Source of the DNA: [Muricauda] lutisoli (nom. illeg.)
GTDB lineage: Bacteria; Bacteroidota; Bacteroidia; Flavobacteriales; Flavobacteriaceae
Reading direction: 5' to 3'
DNA: 64,000 bases
Assembly: GCF_017313105.1 (NCBI RefSeq)
Contig: NZ_JAFLND010000001.1
Coordinates: 1,240,001 to 1,304,000 of the forward strand
A program made the translations under genes and the position numbers. Position 1 is the stretch's first letter; the number at the start of each line of letters is the position of its first letter. The notes under the pieces are model-generated. The model was given only the letters and a program-made list of their open reading frames with translations. It made no database searches and was not told the origin of the DNA. Shown piece after piece: positions 25,786 through 33,749 of the stretch.

Positions 25786-28428
25786 TTAGTTATTAACTAG
25801 TTTCACTTTCATTGATTCCAAATATTCTCTGGCACCGGCAAACTCAAACTCAAAATCCACTCCAGTACCTGACTTGACAACCTTTTCAGCAAATATTATA
25901 AACTCTTCGATGAAGCTTGATTTTATTTTTCCTTCTTTCTTTTCCTTCTCGGATTTTTTAAGAAATTTTATAAATGAATCCAAGTCTCCAAAAATCTCAT
26001 TTACCATATCAGAAAGACTAAGTAGCTTGTTTTCCCTATATCCATACAAATGTGGGGGTTGAATAAATCTAATCAAGAAATAATCTAAATTCTTTTCTAT
26101 CAATGAAATGAATATCTCATTGGCTTCTTCAAATCGTACCGTACGGGATTGACGAGTATTTGAACTCACTTGGTCCCACTCCTTTACCAAACAATAGTAA
26201 TAATAACTCCAAGCACCCTCCGGGGATTGAGTGTTTTGGACATAGTTTTTAAAATATTGAATCAATTGGTATTTAATTTCTTGTTTGCTGAAAATGAAGT
26301 TTTCATCATAATAGTTACTATACCAGAAATTTAATAAAGATGCACAGAACATTGTGGAATATTCTTCAGTCACAAAAAGATACTTGATAAATTTCTTTAG
26401 GTTTTCCCTGCTTCCATTATAATACAATCTTGATATTTTATAATCATAATCGCCCATGGCATCTTTAAGCCAATGTGGGTCAAATCCTAAATAATCATAA
26501 AAAGGATCGTGTTGATCCCTTTTGAAACTGGCTAGAGAAAAAATAGACTTAATGATTTTTTCATATTCATCTTTATTTTTTAAATTTTCAATTACAATCT
26601 CATTAAACCTGTTTTTTGCTGCTTCTAAATTTCCGTTCTTTTGCCAATGATTTAATTCATGAATAATTTCTTGATAGTCCTTTTTTAAAACATCTATAAA
26701 ATGCCTTTCTGATATTTCATTTTCTTCAAGTATATCCTGAAAATACTTTTTGAATTCTGAAGCAAAAATTATCGAACGAGGATTTTTTCTTTTAATAGAA
26801 TCTGCGGTAAATAGACTATATATTAATACTTTGAGAGCTTTAAATCCCTTTTCATTCCATGAGTAATTGTTTAAAACATATTCTCCTAATCTGGATTCTT
26901 TAAATTCTCTAAAGCGACGATCAATAGTAATTCCTTTCTTTTCATCAAAGGCCAATTGTAACGAGCCTTTTTGTTTTCCACTAGGAGTATAAAGGTTTTC
27001 AGTCGGGTCTAAATAGTAGTAGGTATCTAAAAACAGTAACCGATAAACATCATAATATTTGAACTTCAATAGCTTAATATTTAAATAGTCCTTGAAATCT
27101 ACATCATCAGAAATCTCATTATAATCTTTCAAAAAACCATTCAAAAATCTTTTAACATCCCTAATATGTTTCAAAACAAAATCTTCCCGGTCTCTTGAAA
27201 GAAATTTAGCAGACGAATTAAAATAGGAATTGATTTCCTCAAGATTATCGGGGAGATTCCTTTTTAATTGTTCAACTAGATATCTTTTGATTTTTGATTC
27301 ATTAATTGGTAAAAGGTGTTCCTCCCTAAGAAATATTTTTTCCGCAAAACTATTATGGATTGGAATACCCAAACCTTTTAAAGACTCAGAAACATAAGAT
27401 TTATCATATGCGACCAAATAGATAAAATTGTCAAATCCTGCTGTATTTCTAATCAATTTTAAAACTTCAAAAACTTCTTCTGATTTTAAACGGTCCATGT
27501 CGTCCACAATAATCAAAAACTTCTTATCTAAGTATTTCATCGAGGTATTAATATCTCTAAATTCTTTCGAGACACTACTATTCTTCCCACCAACCGTGAA
27601 GTAACCAATAAACTGCATTAAAGTACTTGGAGCAGAATTTATTAAATTCTTTGAGTAATGACCCACTTCACGATATAGGTCGTAACTATATGGTTTAATA
27701 CCTTCTTGTAAAACATCAAAAAACTCTTGAATAATTGTATTTGCACTTAGATTTAACCATGGATTGAACTTGATAATCAAGATATCACTATAGCTTCTTT
27801 TTAGAATTTCGTTCTCAACCAATTTTAAAAATGAAGTTTTCCCGGAACCCCATTCACCAGTTACACCATAGGCAATAGAGCTATTATTCTGAGTGTTAAT
27901 TATTTCATTTACCAATATTTTTACCTTTGGCATACGTCCTAGTATATCTTCACTTTTACTATTTATAGGTTCATCAACCAATTCTTCTATTTTAGAATTA
28001 TCCTTTTGTTTGCCCCTACTTAAAAGCCACCAGGGGTATGTACAGACTAAAGCGAAGCAATAAATCATTGGAATATCTAAATATTTAAGTTTTTGAAAAA
28101 AATGGGATTCAAGAAAAACATAATGATTTGTAAAAAACCGGTAATAGATGTAAATCCCTAAGAATAATACTAATAAGGTAAAATATCCGAAACCAATATT
28201 TGTTCTACGTTTTATCTTAAAAAAAAGATTTGGGATTGACCATATAACAAAAACAAGAGCGAATAAATCAATTAAAACATTTGATGCTGCTTGACTTAAT
28301 ATTGGGTCAATTAGGAATCTATTAAATACGCCCTCAATAGGGCCAATAAAGACTATTAATAAAACTACTAAGATAAAAAGTAGTTTTGTCTCTCTACTCA
28401 GTTTGAAGAATCTAAATTGCTTTGGCAT
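25786..28428 (-). CDS. Membrane-anchored KAP family P-loop NTPase
   Basis: An 880-aa protein. Four TM segments lie in residues 1-140 (about 15-33, 50-68, 79-97 and 118-136). A KAP NTPase domain follows: Walker A GEWGSGKTS (191-199), the family-typical FNPWL (221-225) and Walker B LIIVDDMDR (305-313). A long helical C-terminal part has no recognised domain. KAP proteins include T7-excluding PifA of plasmid F and other membrane-associated defence or signalling NTPases. It heads the five-gene operon. A -7 box TATATTTG (28440-28433) lies only 5 bp before the ATG, suggesting a nearly leaderless mRNA. Confidence 0.88.
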   Translation of the reverse strand: MPKQFRFFKLSRETKLLFILVVLLIVFIGPIEGVFNRFLIDPILSQAASNVLIDLFALVFVIWSIPNLFFKIKRRTNIGFGYFTLLVLFLGIYIYYRFFTNHYVFLESHFFQKLKYLDIPMIYCFALVCTYPWWLLSRGKQKDNSKIEELVDEPINSKSEDILGRMPKVKILVNEIINTQNNSSIAYGVTGEWGSGKTSFLKLVENEILKRSYSDILIIKFNPWLNLSANTIIQEFFDVLQEGIKPYSYDLYREVGHYSKNLINSAPSTLMQFIGYFTVGGKNSSVSKEFRDINTSMKYLDKKFLIIVDDMDRLKSEEVFEVLKLIRNTAGFDNFIYLVAYDKSYVSESLKGLGIPIHNSFAEKIFLREEHLLPINESKIKRYLVEQLKRNLPDNLEEINSYFNSSAKFLSRDREDFVLKHIRDVKRFLNGFLKDYNEISDDVDFKDYLNIKLLKFKYYDVYRLLFLDTYYYLDPTENLYTPSGKQKGSLQLAFDEKKGITIDRRFREFKESRLGEYVLNNYSWNEKGFKALKVLIYSLFTADSIKRKNPRSIIFASEFKKYFQDILEENEISERHFIDVLKKDYQEIIHELNHWQKNGNLEAAKNRFNEIVIENLKNKDEYEKIIKSIFSLASFKRDQHDPFYDYLGFDPHWLKDAMGDYDYKISRLYYNGSRENLKKFIKYLFVTEEYSTMFCASLLNFWYSNYYDENFIFSKQEIKYQLIQYFKNYVQNTQSPEGAWSYYYYCLVKEWDQVSSNTRQSRTVRFEEANEIFISLIEKNLDYFLIRFIQPPHLYGYRENKLLSLSDMVNEIFGDLDSFIKFLKKSEKEKKEGKIKSSFIEEFIIFAEKVVKSGTGVDFEFEFAGAREYLESMKVKLVNN

Positions 28429-28775
28429 AAATCAAATATAATCAGTCCTATCTAGTATTTTGGATTCGTAATTGGCTAATATTAAATAAATACAATTGAA
28501 GTTATATTTAAGAACTGTGAAACGCACCTGTTTACTATTGCGGCACTAAAAGTTTGATTCAATTCACCCTCCTTACCCTCCCTTCCCTCCCAACACTAAT
28601 AAATATAGGGTTTTCCAAAGGGGTAGTACAACAAAACACCCCCCCTAAAGGAGCGGTACTATTATTCAAAAGGAACCTAGGGAGGGTAAAGTAGGAGTTG
28701 AACAAAATCAACCCTCCCTTCATATACCTTTTTATCATTAATGCCTTACAGGAAAGGGAGAGTAGGGAGGGTTAA
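28429..28775. other. Repeat-rich intergenic region: candidate origin or control region
   Basis: No gene is seen in these 347 bp. The heptamer CCCTCCC occurs at 28576-28582, 28585-28591 and 28712-28718, and its complement at 28680-28686 and 28765-28771. A 12-bp motif AAGGRGYRGTAC occurs at 28618-28629 and 28648-28659. The G/C-rich repeats stand out in an A+T-rich element. It lies directly downstream of the replication gene and upstream of the KAP gene. Confidence 0.55.
28618..28659. repeat. Direct repeats AAGGRGYRGTAC upstream of the KAP operon
   Basis: Copies at 28618-28629 (AAGGGGTAGTAC) and 28648-28659 (AAGGAGCGGTAC) are 30 bp apart, about three helical turns. An inverted copy, AAGGGGTGGTAC, lies at 30571-30560, upstream of the replication operon. 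Shared sites upstream of both transcription units suggest one regulator. Confidence 0.5.
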
Positions 28776-29957
28776 TTATAGATTATTTATTTTTTGTACT
28801 AAATACAAGGTGGACCCCCCAGTTTTCTTTTTCTCGTAGGATTCTTGATTTAAAGCTTTGCCCATATTCACTGTGGTCAATCTTTGCCTGCTCATTGTTG
28901 CATGTTGGATGTGGTTGACTATGTCGGTAGCAGTCATGAATTCTCCATCCGAATCAATTACTGGCTTTTTCAAATAACTGAGCAACAGTTCATGTTCCGG
29001 GGTCATGGTTTGAAACTTTTTATTTCGAATTTCGTTCTCAATAACATCATTACGAGTCATCGTTTCATCAAATGACTTGTCGTTTGCCAAGTAGTAAGCT
29101 TGAGCCCAAAGATTATCCATATCAAATTCCGATTTATAGCTAAAGTCAATTCTCTCTACTGTAAAGCAAAGCCAACGTACACTTCCAGTTTCATCTAACA
29201 GAAATGTCGATTGGTTTGTGGACCCTATAAATGAAGCTACTCTCTGAAGAATTGAATTTTTTCGATCATAAGGCAGCCTTTCATTGATTTGGTCTTTTGA
29301 CAATTGGGATTTGAGCTGATTGATTTCTTTCCGGGCCAATGCGGCCAGCTCATCTAGATTTATTAAAAAGTTTTTACAAAGAAGAAGTCTCGAATCTTTA
29401 TCATTACCCCCCATGTCTTCAGCTATGTACTCTGATAATTGTTTGGGACATAGAAAACGACACCAAGTTGACTTTCCTATATTTTGTCCTTTACCATCAT
29501 CTGAGAGTACAAAAGCCTGTTTATTGAAGTACCCATCAATCAAGGCACACTTAACAGTTCTCACACACCATTTTTTAAAATGATAAAAGAACTGGCCACG
29601 GTCTTCCCCTGGTGCCAATTTCACATACGAAGCATAATTTTTTAGGTAGTCTGTGCTTCCATCCCATTGATGCAGATTCTGAAAATACGCCTTCAAAGGA
29701 TTGAAATAGGGTACAAAGTCACTTCTCAATAATGATGTGAGGTGTCCCATGGGGATGGAAATCCCATTTTTTCTCAGCTCTATGAACAAAGAGTCTTCAT
29801 TGCAAATTTTCCAACCGTCCTTTTTTCCTTTTGATTTAATCTCGATGTTTAAAGATATTTCGTTAAATCGAATGTCGTATAATCCTTTTAGGTAGTCTTC
29901 GGTCATATGAAAAACCGTATTACCCTGTGCGCTTTCGGTTTTTGCGTTATTGACCAT
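28776..29957 (-). CDS. VirE-type replication protein (SF3-like helicase domain)
   Basis: A 393-aa protein matching the virulence-associated E family found in mobile-element replication modules. The N-terminal part (about 70-110, YFNPLKAYFQNLHQWDG) and the NTPase core (NIGKSTWCRFL at about 178-188; a Walker-B-like NFLINLDELAAL) are recognisable, as is SFIGSTNQSTFLLDETGSVRW. Such proteins pair with primases and drive replication of NBU-like elements and satellites. It overlaps the upstream 174-aa gene by 11 bp. No CHC2 or Prim-Pol primase domain is seen in either gene. Confidence 0.85.
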   Translation of the reverse strand: MVNNAKTESAQGNTVFHMTEDYLKGLYDIRFNEISLNIEIKSKGKKDGWKICNEDSLFIELRKNGISIPMGHLTSLLRSDFVPYFNPLKAYFQNLHQWDGSTDYLKNYASYVKLAPGEDRGQFFYHFKKWCVRTVKCALIDGYFNKQAFVLSDDGKGQNIGKSTWCRFLCPKQLSEYIAEDMGGNDKDSRLLLCKNFLINLDELAALARKEINQLKSQLSKDQINERLPYDRKNSILQRVASFIGSTNQSTFLLDETGSVRWLCFTVERIDFSYKSEFDMDNLWAQAYYLANDKSFDETMTRNDVIENEIRNKKFQTMTPEHELLLSYLKKPVIDSDGEFMTATDIVNHIQHATMSRQRLTTVNMGKALNQESYEKKKTGGSTLYLVQKINNL

Positions 29958-30471
29958 CTAAAACGTATTTGATTTGTTTTTCAATACCTTCCTTCACTTC
30001 TCCAAACTCCCAAGACTGTCCAAAGATTTTTTTTCGGTTGCCATCAACCTCTAAGAGATTTTGAAGTTTTTCCATTATTTTTCCTTTTTCCAGGGATTCT
30101 TGAGTGTTGGGATGAGTTATCCCCTTACATCCACATCTCTCCAGTATTTTATATTGCTCTAGACTATTTAGGGTATCTACCAGCTCGTGAATACCTAAAT
30201 CCAAGGGCCTACTAATTATATAATGTAGTTTCTTGATTGGAATAGGGTCTATTATGCTCGTTTGATAGTGTTTTATAAGACAGTTTAAATGGGCTACATA
30301 TAATTTTGAAAAATGCCCATTACCAATTAATCTTCCTTTTCGCTGATTTTCAATGAAATTTAGCAGCTTAGAAACTGCTTGAATGTCATTTTCATTGACA
30401 TAGATATTTTTAAATGATGTAAAAAATCTCCATTCAATTCGTTGAATTGCCTTTTCTATTGTCATATCCAA
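29947..30471 (-). CDS. Unknown protein cotranscribed with the VirE gene
   Basis: A 174-aa, mostly helical, basic protein that I do not recognise. It overlaps the VirE-type gene, so translational coupling and a replication-accessory role are likely. A Cys-containing segment (RCGCKGITH) near residue 115 is the only conspicuous motif and is too small for a zinc finger by itself. Confidence 0.6.
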   Translation of the reverse strand: MDMTIEKAIQRIEWRFFTSFKNIYVNENDIQAVSKLLNFIENQRKGRLIGNGHFSKLYVAHLNCLIKHYQTSIIDPIPIKKLHYIISRPLDLGIHELVDTLNSLEQYKILERCGCKGITHPNTQESLEKGKIMEKLQNLLEVDGNRKKIFGQSWEFGEVKEGIEKQIKYVLDGQ

Positions 30472-30559
30472 TTAGTTTAATTGATTAGGGTGTAATTGAA
30501 GTTTGTATTTGAACCGGACAATATCAATAAATGTAGAAATGCCCTGGGAAATGTGTAGT

Positions 30560-30610
30560 GTACCACCCCTTGGTTCCCAAGAATTTGGGTATATGCAGAT
30601 ATTTGGGTAT
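30560..30610. promoter_or_regulatory. Repeats upstream of the replication operon
   Basis: The region holds an inverted copy of the element-wide 12-bp motif (30560-30571, GTACCACCCCTT), a short palindrome around CTTGG/CCAAG (30570-30582) and ATTTGGGTAT twice (30583-30592 and 30601-30610, 18 bp apart). These lie 89-140 bp upstream of the replication operon and are candidate operators. Confidence 0.4.
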
Positions 30611-30661
30611 TTTAGCCCTGTTTCCGTTTTCATTTTTAAAAATTTTAAGTGAAAATATTAT

Positions 30662-30693
30662 AGAGGGTAAGGTTCAGTTACCCTCTTTTTTTT
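30662..30693 (+). terminator. Strong hairpin with U-run between replication and HTH genes
   Basis: AGAGGGTAA and TTACCCTCT form a perfect nine-pair stem with a seven-base loop, followed on the plus strand by eight T. It lies directly after the HTH gene stop, but that gene is on the minus strand, where the tail is only ATAATATTTT. It may act in both directions or insulate the operon from plus-strand transcription. Confidence 0.65.
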
Positions 30694-30976
30694 AGCTTAT
30701 TGATTGCTCAAGAATAGCCTCTATCTCTTCAAGTTTATAGTAAATTTTACCCCCTATTTTTCTTCTTTTGAGAATACCCCTTTTTTCCCAGCGATATAGA
30801 GTGACGCAGGAAACGTTCAGTTTTTTTGATATTTCTTCCCTGGTGAAGTAATTAGGGGTGGATTCGGGATTCTTATTTTTTGCTAGGCGGTTGATTCTTT
30901 TCACCAACCTTTCAACAATTCTTTCGGTAAGTTCCTCGGGGTTAATCCCAATAACATGCGTTGTTGTTTGTTCCAT
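30692..30976 (-). CDS. Excisionase-like helix-turn-helix protein
   Basis: A 94-aa MerR/HTH_17-type DNA-binding protein. The recognition unit covers residues about 45-90: YFTREEISKKLNVSCVTLYRWEKRGIL followed by the wing GGKIYYKLEEIEAIL. Proteins of this shape next to tyrosine recombinases in Bacteroidota serve as excisionase or as regulators of excision and replication genes. Upstream lie three phased copies of TAATACG (31024-31062), its likely target. Confidence 0.85.
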   Translation of the reverse strand: MEQTTTHVIGINPEELTERIVERLVKRINRLAKNKNPESTPNYFTREEISKKLNVSCVTLYRWEKRGILKRRKIGGKIYYKLEEIEAILEQSIS

Positions 30977-31023
30977 TATACTTTGTTTTATTGTTCAAAG
31001 TAATGGCGTATTTATAGACAATG

Positions 31024-31062
31024 TAATACGATGTGATTCGGAAATAATACGGAAATAATACG
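31024..31062. repeat. Phased TAATACG repeats upstream of the HTH gene
   Basis: TAATACG occurs at 31024-31030, 31045-31051 and 31056-31062, spaced 21 and 11 bp, close to whole helical turns. The last two are part of a tandem 11-mer GGAAATAATAC (31040-31061). They are candidate operator or recombination-directionality sites. Confidence 0.5.
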
Positions 31063-31087
31063 GATGTAAGTGTTTGATAGGAATTGA

Positions 31088-32107
31088 TTATTCCCCAAAT
31101 ATCTTTGAATATTCAACTTTTACCTTTCTCCAACCATTGTGACGAGTTGTCTCAGTTGCAATAGTACTCTTATTACCTGTGGGAATTAGAGCGTTATATC
31201 CTTTCGAATCATTTAAATAATCAATAAAATCAGCGAAATTAGCGGATGGATTAATAAGCTTCTTCTCGTCCTGAAGCTTTTTAAATAATACCGCGCAGGC
31301 ACCTCTAAACCCAGTATGCGTTTCGACCTTTTTATTCTGATTGTGATAAGTGATTACTCCTGACTTCAATAGAATATGAAACAAATAGTCTTGGCCGTCA
31401 TCAACAAAAATTTGAGATTCTATCTTAAACGGGCATTTTACAATATCTACTGGTTTTTTAATGGATTTCAACAATGACCGGATTACTTCATCCATTACTA
31501 TGGCACATTCTATTTTTAACCACATATCCGAAAGCAGTTTGACCTGAGAAAAATAACCCATATCCAAAGCTGGACGGTAGGGACTATCTATAGCCAATAA
31601 GTTTAAGGAAATATCCTCGTTGTTGCTAAACCTAAGTAATTGTTCGAAATGTTCTAGTTCGTTCCGGCTTCGCTTAGCCTTAACGTATATTCTGCCTTCA
31701 TAGGATGAAAGGACCAAATCGGATTTTTTAAGTTCCTTATCCAGAAACGCTATGAATTCCCCTGAAGACAGTCGTTCTTGAAAGTGCTCAAATTCCGATT
31801 TATAGGCTAGGATTTCTTTTGCAAGATGAATGACATATGTTTTAGCAAGTTTGCCAAAATATTCTTTTATGAATTCATGATTCCAAATGACTTTACCTCC
31901 CTGTGCTATTTTGACCCCTTTTAAAATTAAAAATTCATCCAACTCCTCTCTGCACATAGGTTGAAAACTTGGTTCTTCCTTCTTTATGAACAAATCTAAT
32001 TTGCCCCATTCCAATAAGGTTCGATATTGCTCATCGACTTTTATCAATGCCGCATTAAAAGCTTTGTCCAAAATTAGGGATGGGTTCATTTTACCATAAT
32101 GCGCCAT
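31088..32107 (-). CDS. Unknown mobile-element protein
   Basis: A 339-aa soluble protein that I do not recognise. It is helical and charged, with no P-loop, nuclease or HTH motif that I can see. Its position between the integrase and the excisionase-like gene is where RteC-like or other regulatory proteins of Bacteroidota elements often sit, but the sequence does not clearly match RteC. It ends 111 bp upstream of the HTH gene. Confidence 0.6.
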   Translation of the reverse strand: MAHYGKMNPSLILDKAFNAALIKVDEQYRTLLEWGKLDLFIKKEEPSFQPMCREELDEFLILKGVKIAQGGKVIWNHEFIKEYFGKLAKTYVIHLAKEILAYKSEFEHFQERLSSGEFIAFLDKELKKSDLVLSSYEGRIYVKAKRSRNELEHFEQLLRFSNNEDISLNLLAIDSPYRPALDMGYFSQVKLLSDMWLKIECAIVMDEVIRSLLKSIKKPVDIVKCPFKIESQIFVDDGQDYLFHILLKSGVITYHNQNKKVETHTGFRGACAVLFKKLQDEKKLINPSANFADFIDYLNDSKGYNALIPTGNKSTIATETTRHNGWRKVKVEYSKIFGE

Positions 32108-32142
32108 AATAGATGTCTAAATAGTTAGAAGTATCCAGTTGA

Positions 32143-32325
32143 TTAACGTTTTGAACGTTTTTCGCGGTCCAACCGTAAAAAATCTACCTTAAGTCCATTG
32201 ATGATAGTTTCATATTCAGTGTTAGAATATGCCCCTTCATCTAACATTGTCATAGCCAGATCCAGTTGTTCTTTTATTTGTTTGTAACTGCCTCCAGAGG
32301 TATTGTTGGATTGTAAATTTTTCAT
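32143..32325 (-). CDS. Small hypothetical protein
   Basis: A 60-aa hydrophilic peptide (MKNLQSNNTSGGSYKQIKEQL, ending REKRSKR). The ATG at 32325 is chosen; an in-frame extension of 34 residues runs back into the integrase gene and looks like out-of-frame integrase sequence. Its position between integrase and the 339-aa gene suits a small regulator. The coding case rests on position and composition only. Confidence 0.45.
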   Translation of the reverse strand: MKNLQSNNTSGGSYKQIKEQLDLAMTMLDEGAYSNTEYETIINGLKVDFLRLDREKRSKR

Positions 32326-32371
32326 TGTTTTCGATTTTTGGTTAGACTGATTTTTCAATGTGGCCAGCTGC

Positions 32372-33646
32372 TTAAAAGGAAATATTATAGTGTTCGCTCC
32401 AATCCTTGGGCAAGATGGCCCCAACATCCCTAAGATATTTTCTGAGGGCCCCTTCGCTTTTGTGCCTGGTTATCTGTATTAGGGCATAAATCGCCTCTTG
32501 TTCGGCCATGCCCTGGTCCATAAAACTCTTGAATAGATCCACGGCCGCATTGTGCCTCAGTGAATAGCTGTTCTTTTCCTTGGGCAGTTTTAACTCGGTC
32601 TTTACTTTCGCAAACCGTTCGCTGAAATAATCCACCCGGCTCTTTACGCTTGCCTCCCATTTGCCCGGAACACCTTCTGGTGTAAAGAGGTAATAGTCCT
32701 TGGGAAGGTTTTCCACGTCCCAATCCTTGAGCATCCGGTAAAGTTTGTCTATCATCAGGATATGGGACCTCTTTTCCCCCTTAGTCTCTATGGAAATGAT
32801 TCGCTTGTCCATGTTGATATGCTTTATCTGGATCCTGGCAATCTCATTGTTGCGCATGAATGAATAGAAAATGAACTGGAGAAAATTATAGAGTACCGGT
32901 TCGTGCTCTTTGGTGTACTTCCGCAGCTCTTTCAGCTCATCCATTGAAAATGGTTGGTTTTTGGAAGGCTTGTTCTTTTTTGTGGGAATCTTGGCAATGA
33001 AATTCTCGGGGATGATATCGTCCATTACCATTTGCCCCATCAGGGCACTGAGGTTCCCCTTGTGGTTTGCTATCGAGGTCGGCATTAGGCCCTTGCCATG
33101 GGGCTTTTCCCGTCCAAGGTAGTTCAGATACCCTGATATGTGCTTTCTTGTAAGCCTGTCTATCGGCATTAGGGCAATACTGTTCGTTTCGGCCCAGTCC
33201 AGGAACATATTCAGGTAGTCCCCATAACTGTTATAGGTCGTCTCCTTTACGAATGGTTTTTTATGCTCCAGTGCTGTTTCAAAACATCCCTTGACTGTAT
33301 CCGCTGGGGATTTTTTAGCCGACCCCGGGACAAAGGGGTTATATTCTGTTCGAAGGAGCCTATTTACAACCCTTAACAATTGTTTGCCTGCCCTTTTTCT
33401 GTCCCTAACGGTTTTGTATCTATTGATGCCCCTATAGTGTTTAAAGGGCCTTTTGTCCATATTGCCCGTTTTAGGGTTCCTGTAGTAAAAATAGACGTAC
33501 CAACGCTTGGATAGGTCCGGTCTACCCTCTTTATCCTTTGGGATGTAGAGTTTGGGTTCTGAATACATTTTAACTGCCATCTTTGACAAGATAGCAATAT
33601 ACTCGTTTATATGCTCGCTTTTGCTCTTAGGAAACAGTTCATCCAT
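32372..33646 (-). CDS. Tyrosine recombinase (integrase)
   Basis: A 424-aa site-specific integrase. The N-terminal arm and SAM-like core-binding domain (about 110-215) are followed by the catalytic domain with box I Arg in YSFMRNNEIARI, the box II SLRHNAAVDLF and the C-terminal ITRHKSEGALRKYLRD, whose Tyr is the likely nucleophile. It is read away from the tRNA-His gene and starts 60 bp inside the attachment site, the usual arrangement for tRNA-targeting elements. By eye its G+C is higher than that of the cargo genes and like the host, which suggests a modular origin of the element. Confidence 0.93.
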   Translation of the reverse strand: MDELFPKSKSEHINEYIAILSKMAVKMYSEPKLYIPKDKEGRPDLSKRWYVYFYYRNPKTGNMDKRPFKHYRGINRYKTVRDRKRAGKQLLRVVNRLLRTEYNPFVPGSAKKSPADTVKGCFETALEHKKPFVKETTYNSYGDYLNMFLDWAETNSIALMPIDRLTRKHISGYLNYLGREKPHGKGLMPTSIANHKGNLSALMGQMVMDDIIPENFIAKIPTKKNKPSKNQPFSMDELKELRKYTKEHEPVLYNFLQFIFYSFMRNNEIARIQIKHINMDKRIISIETKGEKRSHILMIDKLYRMLKDWDVENLPKDYYLFTPEGVPGKWEASVKSRVDYFSERFAKVKTELKLPKEKNSYSLRHNAAVDLFKSFMDQGMAEQEAIYALIQITRHKSEGALRKYLRDVGAILPKDWSEHYNISF

Positions 33647-33671
33647 GGCAAAAGGGATTTATGGAAACAAG

Positions 33672-33697
33672 AAAACCCTTGTAAACACAAGGGTTTT
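33672..33697 (-). terminator. Terminator supplied to tRNA-His by the element
   Basis: AAAACCCTTG and CAAGGGTTTT form a perfect ten-pair stem with a six-base loop, 9 bp beyond the restored tRNA 3' end. It replaces the displaced original terminator at 21745-21776. Confidence 0.7.
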
Positions 33698-33705
33698 GGG
33701 AACTT

Positions 33706-33749
33706 GGGTGGAAGACCGGGTTCGAACCGGCGACCTCTGGAACCACAAT
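33706..33749 (-). repeat. Proximal attachment site within tRNA-His (44 bp)
   Basis: Identical to 21787-21830. It covers the tRNA from the anticodon loop to the 3' end, so integration rebuilt a complete tRNA gene. Confidence 0.93.

Larger units (their letters stand above)
21787..33749. mobile_element. Integrative element inserted in tRNA-His (about 12 kb)
   Basis: Boundaries are the 44-bp perfect direct repeats of the tRNA-His 3' half. A tyrosine recombinase lies immediately inside the tRNA-proximal end. The element has an excisionase-like HTH protein, a VirE-type replication protein and several unknown genes. No relaxase, coupling protein, conjugation, capsid or terminase gene is present, so it is either a satellite or helper-dependent island or a reduced NBU-like element. 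Most of it is visibly richer in A+T than the flanks, except the integrase gene. Cargo is a KAP NTPase/graspetide operon and a convergent pair of paralogous genes. Confidence 0.9.

Noticed and set aside
28560-28780. CRISPR-like array in the C-rich repeat region
   Set aside because: Repeats are only 7 bp, irregularly spaced and on both strands; no cas gene is present.
32326-32427. 34-residue N-terminal extension of the small gene after the integrase
   Set aside because: The extension reads the end of the integrase gene in another frame; the ATG at 32325 is the more natural start.
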